From assembly GCF_900188235.1 (NCBI RefSeq), contig NZ_FZNT01000003.1, positions 1 through 64,000 of the forward strand: a stretch of 64,000 nt of DNA, read 5' to 3'. Shown piece after piece: positions 54,360 to 62,401 of the stretch. The DNA comes from Lutibacter agarilyticus (GTDB lineage Bacteria; Bacteroidota; Bacteroidia; Flavobacteriales; Flavobacteriaceae). The notes under the pieces are model-generated. The model searched no databases. It saw only the letters and a program-made list of their open reading frames with translations, and was not told the DNA's origin. A program made the translations under genes and the position numbers. The number at the start of each line of letters is the position of its first letter. Within the stretch, counting starts at the first letter, position 1.

Positions 54360-55232
54360 TTATGCTTCAAAAGTTATTTCTTTGGATAGAGACACTACTA
54401 ATTTATCTAAGAATTTAGTTGAATCTTTTTTTCTCGCTTTAATTTGATTAAAAGTTTTGTGGATGTTCCCTAGGTCTAAATTAAAAAGTTCTTCACACAC
54501 TTTTACTATTTTTTTTATATCTGCATTACCATTTCTAAAGCAGCCAGAAACATTTAATGCAAAAATTAGTTCTATCAATTCTGTTTTTGTTCCAGTCCAT
54601 TGCAAATCATTAAATATATCTGGTTTTACCTCTTCAATAATTGTCTTAAAATTTTTATTTTTAAGTAACTCCAGTTCTTTTTCATAAAATTTAATTAATA
54701 AATCGTGAGCAATAATTTTGGATACTAGAAAGTCGTGGCTAGTTGTAAACAGCGGATCTTTAAAATGATGAGATGTATCAACAAATAATTCTAATTGATC
54801 AATTCCTCTTAAAAAGTAAAGGTGATCTAGTTTATCTTCATTTAACCTATAATACTTAACAAATTCAAGTTGTTTACATTTTTTACTATCTAACTTATTA
54901 AGTTCATTATTAATGTACTTCTGTTGCTTTGAAATTCCAGAAACTGGTTTCTCAAGTAGATAATTATGAACCTTTTTAAAGTATTGAAGCCTTCCTTCAA
55001 CATAAGGCTTTTGATATTTAAAGAATGTTATTTCTTCTTTTTTTGATGGAAAGCTTTTAGATCTAACAAGTGAGCTAAACTCATTTAAATACTCTCTTGA
55101 GATTGTAATTCCTTGTTTTAAAGTTTTTACGTTTTTTAAATTTGATTTTTCAATTATTGCAATAGTTTTTTTATACCTATTAAAGGTAGAAGTAGTTTTT
55201 TTCATATAGGGGTTTTTCAATTTTTTTAGCAT
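54360..55232 (-). CDS. RteC-like regulatory protein
   Basis: 290 residues (a start at 55205, MKKTTSTFNRYKK, is also possible). Mostly helical, with segments FFKYQKPYVEGRLQYFKKVH, YYRLNEDKLDHLYFLRGIDQ, HDFLVSKIIAHDLLIKFYEK and LQWTGTKTELIELIFALNVS that match the RteC family. In the conjugative transposon CTnDOT, RteC activates the excision operon. Here it lies between the integrase and the iteron-like region, so a role in switching on excision is reasonable. The upstream sensor pair RteA/RteB of CTnDOT is absent. Confidence 0.82.
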   Translation of the reverse strand: MLKKLKNPYMKKTTSTFNRYKKTIAIIEKSNLKNVKTLKQGITISREYLNEFSSLVRSKSFPSKKEEITFFKYQKPYVEGRLQYFKKVHNYLLEKPVSGISKQQKYINNELNKLDSKKCKQLEFVKYYRLNEDKLDHLYFLRGIDQLELFVDTSHHFKDPLFTTSHDFLVSKIIAHDLLIKFYEKELELLKNKNFKTIIEEVKPDIFNDLQWTGTKTELIELIFALNVSGCFRNGNADIKKIVKVCEELFNLDLGNIHKTFNQIKARKKDSTKFLDKLVVSLSKEITFEA

Positions 55233-55262
55233 CTAAAAATAATAAAAAAAACCAAATAATAA

Positions 55263-56531
55263 CTAACTGCTTGATTTTCTCCTGTTATCTACTGAATTTT
55301 GTGTTGATTTGTTATCCAATAGAACTTTTAAAGCATTCATATCATCGCTCACTTTTCGCTCAATTACTTTCGCATATATTTGAGTTGTAGCCAATTTAGT
55401 ATGACCCAAAAGCTTTGAAACCGTTTCTATTGGCACTCCATTTGTTAAAGTTACTGTAGTTGCAAATGTGTGTCGTGCCATATGGAATGTAAGGTTTTTT
55501 TTGATTTTGCATACATCAGAAATTTCTTTAAGATAACTGTTTAATTTTTGGTTGGATAGTACTGGTAGCAATGTACCTGTTGTTTGGACCCTTAGATTAT
55601 TTTTATACTTGTTAATAATCAGCTGTGTTTGCTTTAAAACTGGAACTTTGACTTGTGTATTTGTTTTTTGTCTTTTAGTAACAATCCATTGACCTCCATC
55701 AATCCCTAACAAAATATTATTTTTTGAGAGCTTCATAATATCAACATATGCAATTCCTGTGTAGCAACTAAAAATAAATAAATCTTTTACAATTCTTAAT
55801 CGCTCAATATCAGTAGTAAAGTTTTCAATAGCTTCTAATTCTTTGGCCGATAAAAATCCTCGTTCAGTCTTATCAAATACTGGTTTATATTTTACAAATG
55901 GATCCCTATTTATCCATTCAATATGAAATGCCATTGTTACCATTTTGCGCAAACGTTGAATGTGTTTTATAATGGTGTTATTACCAATTAATTTTTTATT
56001 TCTTGACATTTTATAGGCTCGTAAAAAATTATCAAATTTTAAAACAAATGAATAATTGAGATCTCTGAGATAAATATCATTCGTTTTAAACTCTTTAAGC
56101 ACAAATTCCATTAAATACCTTTGCGTTGTTTTATAAAGACCTATAGTATCTTTATGAAGTTTATGGGAGGTATTTTCATTGTGATAATCAATTATATCTT
56201 GAAGGGAATAATGTTGTTCATCTAATCCTAAAAACCTAGATTTAATTGCTTGTGAAGTAATTACTTTTCTTTCAGCTTTTAGATCCTGATATGCTTGAAA
56301 TAAGGCTGTTTGAGTTTGATCAATGTATGCATTTATGATACGTGCTTCTTGATTGGTTCCTTTAACCCTTGATTTAGCTTTGTCCCAGGAATCAATATTC
56401 ACTTTTCTCTTTAAGCTAATATTAACTCTCTTTTGGTTGACAGTAATTCTTGCGAAAAGTTCTGCTTCATTGTTTTTAGCACGTGAAGCATTAATCCAAA
56501 TTAGGATTGCAAATGTGGTTGTTGTTTTCAT
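55263..56531 (-). CDS. int: Tyrosine recombinase (element integrase)
   Basis: 422 residues. An N-terminal Arm-DNA-binding domain (1-95), a SAM-like core-binding domain (105-210) and the catalytic domain (225-395). Catalytic residues are H350 and R353 in FHMARHTFAT, H377 in LGHTKLAT and Y386 in QIYAKV. At the first arginine position the motif reads CYTGIAYVDIM, with Ala261. Lack of that arginine is known in the Bacteroidota branch (IntDOT has Ser). The gene ends the element and is read toward its interior, 336 bp from the tRNA 3' end. It would join attL and attR during integration and excision. Confidence 0.93.
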   Translation of the reverse strand: MKTTTTFAILIWINASRAKNNEAELFARITVNQKRVNISLKRKVNIDSWDKAKSRVKGTNQEARIINAYIDQTQTALFQAYQDLKAERKVITSQAIKSRFLGLDEQHYSLQDIIDYHNENTSHKLHKDTIGLYKTTQRYLMEFVLKEFKTNDIYLRDLNYSFVLKFDNFLRAYKMSRNKKLIGNNTIIKHIQRLRKMVTMAFHIEWINRDPFVKYKPVFDKTERGFLSAKELEAIENFTTDIERLRIVKDLFIFSCYTGIAYVDIMKLSKNNILLGIDGGQWIVTKRQKTNTQVKVPVLKQTQLIINKYKNNLRVQTTGTLLPVLSNQKLNSYLKEISDVCKIKKNLTFHMARHTFATTVTLTNGVPIETVSKLLGHTKLATTQIYAKVIERKVSDDMNALKVLLDNKSTQNSVDNRRKSSS

Positions 56532-56715
56532 AGTTGTCGTCTTTTTAAGTTAAACTTTATTTAAGACGAAAGTCAAATCAACTATAGTAAAATCATTTCA
56601 CATAAAAGTATGATCTTTTTGTGAACCTCTAAAACAAATTAAGAGCCTAAATAAACTATATTTTCCACTGATTTTAAGAAAGTGAATTTCTAGTATTTAC
56701 AGGGCTTACCGCGAT

Positions 56716-56768
56716 AAATCGGTCAACAAATTAAAATTTTTTATTTGTTGACCGATTTGTTGACCTAA
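56716..56768 (+). promoter_or_regulatory. Integrase arm-type sites, right end
   Basis: The 24 bp at 56745-56768 (two tandem TTGTTGACC 12-mers) are identical to 6897-6920. An inverted copy, AAATCGGTCAACAAA (56716-56730), pairs with 56744-56758 over 15 bp. Three copies in total at this end lie 99-150 bp from the core and next to the integrase promoter, so they may also regulate int. Confidence 0.65.
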
Positions 56769-56820
56769 TATATGAAATTAAATCAAACAATATGATGGTT
56801 TTAAAATAAAAAAAAATCGC

Positions 56821-56843
56821 AAACCCTATATTTTAAAGGGTTT
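56821..56843 (-). terminator. Element-borne terminator after tRNA-Ser
   Basis: AAACCCT pairs with AGGGTTT, and on the minus strand a T run follows after GCGA. It resembles the displaced chromosomal terminator at 6761-6782. The element therefore seems to supply both the tRNA 3' end and a terminator, keeping the tRNA gene functional after insertion. Confidence 0.55.
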
Positions 56844-56866
56844 TGCTCAAATTTGTTTTCTTTTTA

Positions 56867-56893
56867 GCAGAGAGGAAGGGATTCGAACCCTCG
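56867..56893 (-). repeat. attR: 27 bp of the tRNA-Ser 3' end
   Basis: Exact direct repeat of 6825-6851. It forms the 3' part of the intact tRNA-Ser gene. The recombination point lies somewhere within these 27 bp. Confidence 0.9.
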
Positions 56894-56952
56894 ATACGTT
56901 GCCGTATACACACTTTCCAGGCGTGCGCCTTCGACCACTCGGCCACCTCTCT
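56868..56952 (-). tRNA. tRNA-Ser (anticodon GGA)
   Basis: 85 nt, class II with a long variable arm. The acceptor stem pairs AGAGAGG with CCTCTCT, followed by discriminator G; CCA is not encoded. The D-arm segment GGCCGAGTGGTCGAAGGC, anticodon loop CTGGAAA with GGA, and T-loop GGTTCGAATCC are all present. It lies 13 bp downstream of rimM on the same strand. Its 3' end is the integration target of the element. Confidence 0.97.
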
Positions 56953-56965
56953 AAAAATTATGTTA

Positions 56966-57496
56966 TTATTGGTTTAAATAAAGATCTATTAAACCTTCAG
57001 GAGCTTCAACAATAATTTTGTTATTGTCTCTATCTACCTTCTTTATAAAATCATCAATCATAGGTATAAAAATTTCTATACCATTTGCGTTTATTTCAAA
57101 CAAAGGTTGAGCAGAACTATCGTTTACACCGGTAATTTCACCAACATAACCGTTGTGTACATCTTCAATGTCAAAACCTATAATTTCGTGAAAGTAAAAT
57201 TTGTTCCCTGTTAATTTTGGTAAGAATTCTAAAGGTAAATACAACTCTGATCCTAAAATAGCATCAGCATCAGCTTCAGTTAAAATATCTTCAAATTGAA
57301 TACGAAGTTGATTCCCTTTTTGTAACAAGCTTTTTTCAATAAAAAAAGGAACCAGATTATTACCTAAAGCAATAAAAACTGATTCCAAATTTTGATAAAG
57401 TTCAGGTTCGTCTGTATCTAGCTTAGCTACAACCTCTCCTTTAAAACTATGTTTTCTTACGATTTTGCCTAAATAAAAACAATCTTCTTTATGCAT
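56966..57496 (-). CDS. rimM: Ribosome maturation factor RimM
   Basis: 176 residues, normal length. The N-terminal RimM domain (FYLGKIVRKHSFKGEVVAKL) is followed by the PRC-barrel (YFHEIIGFDIEDVHNGYVGE, and IFIPMIDDFIKKVDRDNNKI). It binds S19/30S and helps 16S rRNA maturation. It is 16 bp downstream of rpsP, the usual order. It marks the return to ordinary chromosome beside the element. Confidence 0.97.
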   Translation of the reverse strand: MHKEDCFYLGKIVRKHSFKGEVVAKLDTDEPELYQNLESVFIALGNNLVPFFIEKSLLQKGNQLRIQFEDILTEADADAILGSELYLPLEFLPKLTGNKFYFHEIIGFDIEDVHNGYVGEITGVNDSSAQPLFEINANGIEIFIPMIDDFIKKVDRDNNKIIVEAPEGLIDLYLNQ

Positions 57497-57512
57497 TATC
57501 GTATAAAATTAA

Positions 57513-58091
57513 TTAAGCTTCTTCGCTTGCAGCGTTTTGAGCATCGTCGATAGATTCTGGACCTTTCTCTTCTACTGGCTCTGCATTTGCAGCAGCTTCT
57601 GCAGCTTTTGCATCAGCCTCAGCTTTAATCGCAGCTTCTTCTACTTCTTTAGCAGCAGCAGCACGCTCTTCGTTAACTTTTACTTCAGCTTCAAAAGCTT
57701 TCGCTTTAGCATCTGCTTTCGCTTTCTCTAATCCATCAACTTTAGCAGTAATTTTCCCTGCTTTTTCATCAACCCAAGCTTGGAATTTTTCTTCAGCTTG
57801 CTCTTCAGTTAAAGCTCCTTTTCTAACACCACCTACTAAGTGATTTTTTAGCATTGCTCCTTTATAAGATAAAATTGCTTTTGCAGTATCAGTTGGTTGT
57901 GCACCATTTTGTAACCACGTTACAGCTCCATCAATATCTAAATCAACTTGTGCTGGATTCGTATTAGGGTTATAAGTTCCTAATTTCTCTAAGTATTTAC
58001 CATCTCTTTTTGAACGTGCATCAGCTGCAACGATCCAATAAAATGGTTTTCCTTTTTTTCCGTGTCTTTGTAATCTAATTTTTACTGGCAT
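57513..58091 (-). CDS. rpsP: 30S ribosomal protein S16 with long C-terminal extension
   Basis: 192 residues. The first 80 or so (MPVKIRLQRHGKKGKPFYWI, then GKYLEKLGTYNPNTNP) are a standard S16. The rest is an Ala/Glu/Lys-rich helical and then disordered extension, ending EEA. Such extensions are common in S16 of Bacteroidota. It starts the rpsP-rimM unit, with a TANNTTTG box about 50 bp upstream. Confidence 0.97.
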   Translation of the reverse strand: MPVKIRLQRHGKKGKPFYWIVAADARSKRDGKYLEKLGTYNPNTNPAQVDLDIDGAVTWLQNGAQPTDTAKAILSYKGAMLKNHLVGGVRKGALTEEQAEEKFQAWVDEKAGKITAKVDGLEKAKADAKAKAFEAEVKVNEERAAAAKEVEEAAIKAEADAKAAEAAANAEPVEEKGPESIDDAQNAASEEA

Positions 58092-58141
58092 TCTTTTTTA
58101 ATTTTTAAGGTTCTCGACCTTGGTTATAAATTTTAAGTTTG

Positions 58142-58149
58142 CAAATATA
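58142..58149 (-). promoter_or_regulatory. Probable -7 box of rpsP
   Basis: Minus-strand TATATTTG 51 bp before the rpsP start. No clear -33 TTTG at 19 bp is visible, so the call rests on the -7 box and position. Confidence 0.45.
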
Positions 58150-58183
58150 CTGAGATATTTTAATATATACAGTTAAAAAGTAT

Positions 58184-58236
58184 AAAAGTTTGAGAGTCAA
58201 AAGTTTTAGAAACAAACTTTAAACTTTCAAACTTTT
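58184..58236 (-). terminator. Probable terminator of the rnf operon
   Basis: The arms AAAAGTTTGA (58184-58193) and TCAAACTTTT (58227-58236) pair over 10 bp around a 33-nt loop. A T-rich tract follows on the minus strand, 34 bp after the rnfA stop. Confidence 0.5.
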
Positions 58237-58269
58237 AATTATTTAACTTCTTGTAAATACGTTTTTTAA

Positions 58270-58845
58270 CTAAACTAGCCCTGTAAATCCTAAAAAGGCA
58301 AGTGATAATAAACCTGCAACCAATAAATTAATTGGCACTCCTTTCATTCCTTCAGGGATATTCGCTAATTCTAAATGCTCACGGATGCTTGCAAAAACAA
58401 TTAATGCTAATCCAAAACCAATAGAGTTTGAAACTGCAAAAAATACCGCTTTTAATAAACTTCCTCCATCTAAACCTAAGGCTAAAATAGCTACACCTAA
58501 TACGGCACAGTTGGTAGTAATTAATGGTAAGAAAACTCCTAATGCTTGATATAACGGCGGACTTACTTTTTTCAAAATAATTTCGACCATTTGCACCAAA
58601 GCGGCAATTACTAAAATAAAAGTAATGGTTCTTAAATAGTCTAAACCTGCTGGTACTAACACAAATTCGTGTAATAAATAAGTTACCATGGTAGCCAATG
58701 TCATTACAAATAACACAGCTCCAGACATACCAACCGAAGTAGATACTTTACTAGAAACACCTAAGAAAGGACAAATTCCTAAAAACTGAGATAATACAAT
58801 GTTGTTTACAAAAACAGCAGCAATAAGTATAATTATATAATCCAT
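58270..58845 (-). CDS. rnfA: Rnf/Rsx complex subunit A
   Basis: 191 residues, six membrane helices. The hallmark NNIVLSQFLGICPFLGVSSK in helix 1-2 and TTNCAVLGVAIL in the second half contain the cysteines that with RnfE hold an iron-sulfur cluster in the membrane. Rnf couples ferredoxin and NAD electron transfer to Na+ or H+ movement. Last gene of the operon, 2 bp after rnfE. Confidence 0.96.
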   Translation of the reverse strand: MDYIIILIAAVFVNNIVLSQFLGICPFLGVSSKVSTSVGMSGAVLFVMTLATMVTYLLHEFVLVPAGLDYLRTITFILVIAALVQMVEIILKKVSPPLYQALGVFLPLITTNCAVLGVAILALGLDGGSLLKAVFFAVSNSIGFGLALIVFASIREHLELANIPEGMKGVPINLLVAGLLSLAFLGFTGLV

Positions 58846-58847
58846 TT

Positions 58848-59453
58848 TTAAGTTGTTTTAATTGAAATTTTGTTGAATAAAACGGTTAAATAAGCCAATG
58901 CAATAAATGCGCCTGGAGGTAAAATAAATAAGATAAATGTGTTTGCATCTTCAGCAACAAACTTAAATTCGAAAATACTTCCGCTTCCTAATATTTCACG
59001 TGTTGCACCTAAAACAGTTAAAGCCACAACAAATCCTAACCCCATTCCTAAAGCATCAACAATAGAAGATAAAATATTGTTTTTTGAAGCAAACGCTTCA
59101 GCTCTTCCTAAAATTAAACAGTTTACCACAATTAACGGAATAAAGATTCCTAATTGCTCGTATAAAAATGGTACAAATGCTTCTAATACCATTTCAACAA
59201 TGGTTACAAACGATGCTATAATGATTATAAATGCAGGAATACGCACTTTACTTGGTATTTGAGATTTCACTAAAGAAACCACAATATTACTCATTAACAA
59301 TACAAACATTGTTGCAACTCCCATTCCTAATCCGTTAAATGCAGATGATGTTACACCTAATGTTGGACACATACCCAACAGCATTACAAATACGGGATTA
59401 TCTTTAACGATTCCTTTTAAGAAATTTTGGGTTTGATTAACTTTTTCAGCCAT
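58848..59453 (-). CDS. rnfE: Rnf/Rsx complex subunit E
   Basis: 201 residues, membrane protein homologous to RnfA in inverted topology. Motifs: NPVFVMLLGMCPTLGVTSSA and VVNCLILGRAEAFASKN. It pairs with RnfA in the membrane. Gaps to neighbours are 2 and 5 bp. Confidence 0.96.
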   Translation of the reverse strand: MAEKVNQTQNFLKGIVKDNPVFVMLLGMCPTLGVTSSAFNGLGMGVATMFVLLMSNIVVSLVKSQIPSKVRIPAFIIIIASFVTIVEMVLEAFVPFLYEQLGIFIPLIVVNCLILGRAEAFASKNNILSSIVDALGMGLGFVVALTVLGATREILGSGSIFEFKFVAEDANTFILFILPPGAFIALAYLTVLFNKISIKTT

Positions 59454-59458
59454 AATTC

Positions 59459-60055
59459 TTAATTTTTAAGTGCTATTAATGAATCATTATTTTTCATAAA
59501 CTCGTTGTATGCCATTTGAACAGCTTCACCAAAAGCACGTGAAGTAATAGTTGCACCCGTTAAAGCATCAACTTCTCCTCCATCTTTGTTTACTTTTAAA
59601 TTATATGTTGAAGGATTTTTAGTTCTAAACTGTGCTAAAAACTTTTCATCTTTCATTTTTGTACCTAAACCTGGTGTTTCTTTTTGCTCTAACACCACTA
59701 TGTTTTCAATAGTTCCTTCAGGAGTAAAACCTACCATAATTTTTATCAATCCGCTAAAACCTTTTTCAGTTGAACCAATAATAGCAGCACCTACAAATTT
59801 ATTGTTCTCAAATGCAGGAAAAACCTCAACACTATCTTTAACATTTTCAGCCTTAATTAATACCACATCTTCAACAGGGTTGTTATCAAACGTTGGTAAA
59901 ACTAATTTTAAAGCGTTTACTTTTTTCTCTAATTTGGCTTTTGCCTTTGGTCCTACAGTTAGATCGTTTACATAACCTAAAGAGAAACCAGATATAATAG
60001 TAATCACAAATAGTGATACTAGCATATTTATAAATGTATCTTTCTTCTTACTCAT
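59459..60055 (-). CDS. rnfG: Rnf/Rsx complex subunit G (FMN-carrying)
   Basis: 198 residues. One N-terminal membrane helix, then a periplasmic FMN-binding domain. The threonine that binds FMN covalently lies in DALTGATITSRAF (TGATIT). KETPGLGTKM is also typical. It transfers electrons between RnfD and the other subunits. Confidence 0.96.
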   Translation of the reverse strand: MSKKKDTFINMLVSLFVITIISGFSLGYVNDLTVGPKAKAKLEKKVNALKLVLPTFDNNPVEDVVLIKAENVKDSVEVFPAFENNKFVGAAIIGSTEKGFSGLIKIMVGFTPEGTIENIVVLEQKETPGLGTKMKDEKFLAQFRTKNPSTYNLKVNKDGGEVDALTGATITSRAFGEAVQMAYNEFMKNNDSLIALKN

Positions 60056-60057
60056 AA

Positions 60058-61071
60058 TTACACAATTTTAGCTTTGATTTTTGAACCAAATCTTCTTGGT
60101 TTAAAATAAGTATTGATTAGTGGTACAAATGCATTCATAATAATAATACCAAATGAAACCCCTTCTGGATATGCACCAAACAATCTAATAACTACAGTAA
60201 TTACTGCAATACCAATAGCAAATATGATCATCCCTTTTTTGGTCATTGGACTGGTTACCATATCTGTTGCCATAAAAAAGGCTCCTAACAATGCTCCTCC
60301 TGATAAAATATGAATTAACGGACTTGCGTAACTTTCTGGATCAATTACCCAAAAAATTCCAGTCATAACCGCCATTGTAGCCAATATTGTAATAGGAATA
60401 TGCCAAGTAATAACTTTTCTAACTAGTAAATAAATTCCACCTAATAATAATGCAAGTGCAGACATTTCACCAATAGAACCTCCTGACAAGCCTAAAAACA
60501 TATTAGTATATGATGGGAAATCAACATTTGCACTAATACTAGTCATAGTATCACCAAACATTAACCCTTCTTTAATCATTCCTAAAGGAGTGGCGCCTGT
60601 TACGGCATCAGCTAATGTTGTATTGTTTTCAACAGCTGTTGGCCACATTGTCATTTGAACTGGAAATGAAACCAATAAAAATACACGTCCAACCAAAGCC
60701 GGATTAAATATGTTAAAACCTAGACCACCAAACGATAATTTTGCAATACCAATTGCTACTAAACTACCTACAATAATCATCCAAATTGGTAAGCCAGCTG
60801 GCAAGTTAAATGCTAATAAAATTCCTGTAAGTAATGCTGAACCATCTCCAATAGTAGTTGGAGTTTTCATTAAATACTTTTGAATTACATACTCAAATAA
60901 CAAACAGGATACTACTGCTACAGCAGTAACAATAAATGCGCTAAATCCAAATACATATAGTGAAACTAGGAATGCTGGAATTAAAGCGATAACCACATCA
61001 TACATCACTTTTTTTGATGTTCTATCTGAATGTACGTGCGGTGAGGCCGATATAATAATTGGTTGACTCAT
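60058..61071 (-). CDS. rnfD: Rnf/Rsx complex subunit D
   Basis: 337 residues, about ten membrane helices. SASPHVHSDRTSKKVMYDVV at the N-terminus and the FMN site DAVTGATPLG in the central loop are diagnostic, as is FMATDMVTSPMTKKG. A similar organisation is seen in NqrB. It starts 1 bp after the rnfC stop. Confidence 0.96.
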   Translation of the reverse strand: MSQPIIISASPHVHSDRTSKKVMYDVVIALIPAFLVSLYVFGFSAFIVTAVAVVSCLLFEYVIQKYLMKTPTTIGDGSALLTGILLAFNLPAGLPIWMIIVGSLVAIGIAKLSFGGLGFNIFNPALVGRVFLLVSFPVQMTMWPTAVENNTTLADAVTGATPLGMIKEGLMFGDTMTSISANVDFPSYTNMFLGLSGGSIGEMSALALLLGGIYLLVRKVITWHIPITILATMAVMTGIFWVIDPESYASPLIHILSGGALLGAFFMATDMVTSPMTKKGMIIFAIGIAVITVVIRLFGAYPEGVSFGIIIMNAFVPLINTYFKPRRFGSKIKAKIV

Positions 61072-61072
61072 T

Positions 61073-62401
61073 TTAATTTTTAGTGGTTTCTAATTTTTTT
61101 ACAATATTTTTTCCGAAGCGGATATAATCTAATAAAGGACGGTGTGAAGGACAAACATAACTGCATGAGCCACATTCAATACAAGTCATTATATCTTCTT
61201 GTGAAGCTTTTTCGTAAAATCCTTTTTCTGATAAATTCATTAATAAATGCGGCTCTAATCCCATTGGGCATACATACACACACTCACCACAACGAATACA
61301 ATTTTCAGCCTTTCCTCTACTTGCTTCTTCTTCTGAAATTACCAAAATACCCGAAGTACCTTTGGTTACAGGAACATCTGTATTTTTAATAGCTTTCCCC
61401 ATCATTGGGCCACCATTTACTAATTTTCGTGTTCCTTCAGGCAAGCCTCCAACTTCAGCAATTAAATCTTTTATTGGAGTTCCTATCTTCACCCAAAAGT
61501 TTGAAGGATTTTCTAGTTTTTTTCCAGTAACTGTAACTACACGTTCAATTAATGGTTTATTGTATTGAATGGCTTCGTAAATTGCGAAAATAGTACCTAC
61601 ATTATGAACAATTACACCTACATCAAGTGGCAACCCATTCTTAGGAACTTCGCGCCCTAAAATAGCTCTTACCAATTGTTTTTCACCACCTTGAGGATAT
61701 TTCACTTGTAATGCCGCAACTTGAATACCGTCTTCCTTTTTGATAATACTTTTGAAAAGACTAATGGCATCTTTTTTATTGTTTTCAATTCCAATAACTG
61801 CTTTTTTCAAGTTTAAAGCTTTCATTAAAATTTTAATTCCAACAACAATTTCTTGCGCCTTTTCTAACATTAACCTGTGATCGGCTGTTAAGTAAGGTTC
61901 ACATTCAACACCATTTATAATAAGGTAGTCTAACTTAGTTCCTTCGCGTACATTTAATTTTACTTGAGAAGGAAACGTTGCGCCCCCTAACCCTACAATT
62001 CCACAATCAGTAATTTGTTGTAAAATTGCTGCAGGCTCTAATTCAATGTCTGTTTTTAAAGGAAAATCTACTTCTTCAAAATTTGAAGGATCCTTCGCAT
62101 CGGTTCTAATAACAATACATTGTTTTTTGTAGCCACTGGTATCAATAACCAAATCTAATTTAGTTACTGTACCGGCAACAGGAGCATGTATATTTGAGGA
62201 TACAAACCCGCCAGATTTGGCAATTACTTGCCCTTTTTCAACCTTATCTTTTTTATCTACAACAATTTCCGCAGGAATACCTATATGCTGTGCAATAGGT
62301 ACATTTACCACTTTTGGAACTGTCATTCTTTTAATTTCTTTGGTTGAAGTAATTTTATTTTCAGGAGGGTGAATTCCTCCTTTTGGAAATGTTTTAAGCA
62401 T
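61073..62401 (-). CDS. rnfC: Rnf/Rsx complex subunit C (NADH-binding, Fe-S)
   Basis: 442 residues. The N-terminal GGIHPPENK segment, the Rossmann/FMN region (VGLGGATFPSQVKLNV, NGVECEPYLTADHRLML) and two C-terminal 4Fe-4S motifs (CIRCGECVYVCPMGL and CIECGSCSYVCPSHRP) are present. The length is that of the short form without the Ala-rich extension of E. coli RsxC. It overlaps rnfB by 8 bp. Confidence 0.97.
   Translation of the reverse strand: MLKTFPKGGIHPPENKITSTKEIKRMTVPKVVNVPIAQHIGIPAEIVVDKKDKVEKGQVIAKSGGFVSSNIHAPVAGTVTKLDLVIDTSGYKKQCIVIRTDAKDPSNFEEVDFPLKTDIELEPAAILQQITDCGIVGLGGATFPSQVKLNVREGTKLDYLIINGVECEPYLTADHRLMLEKAQEIVVGIKILMKALNLKKAVIGIENNKKDAISLFKSIIKKEDGIQVAALQVKYPQGGEKQLVRAILGREVPKNGLPLDVGVIVHNVGTIFAIYEAIQYNKPLIERVVTVTGKKLENPSNFWVKIGTPIKDLIAEVGGLPEGTRKLVNGGPMMGKAIKNTDVPVTKGTSGILVISEEEASRGKAENCIRCGECVYVCPMGLEPHLLMNLSEKGFYEKASQEDIMTCIECGSCSYVCPSHRPLLDYIRFGKNIVKKLETTKN

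Larger units (their letters stand above)
6825..56893. mobile_element. About 50-kb integrative element in tRNA-Ser(GGA) carrying a PUL
   Basis: The limits are two exact 27-bp direct repeats of the tRNA-Ser 3' end (6825-6851 and 56867-56893), 50,042 bp apart. The integrase gene (55263-56531) lies next to the intact tRNA, the usual layout for tRNA-targeting elements. Identical 24-bp arm-type sites lie inside both ends. Contents: phage-like module, mobile mystery pair, SLOG protein, repeat block, mannan-type PUL, replication-like module, RteC-like protein and integrase. No relaxase, coupling protein or type IV secretion gene is seen. It is better called an integrative element or genomic island than a conjugative element. 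Confidence 0.88.
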
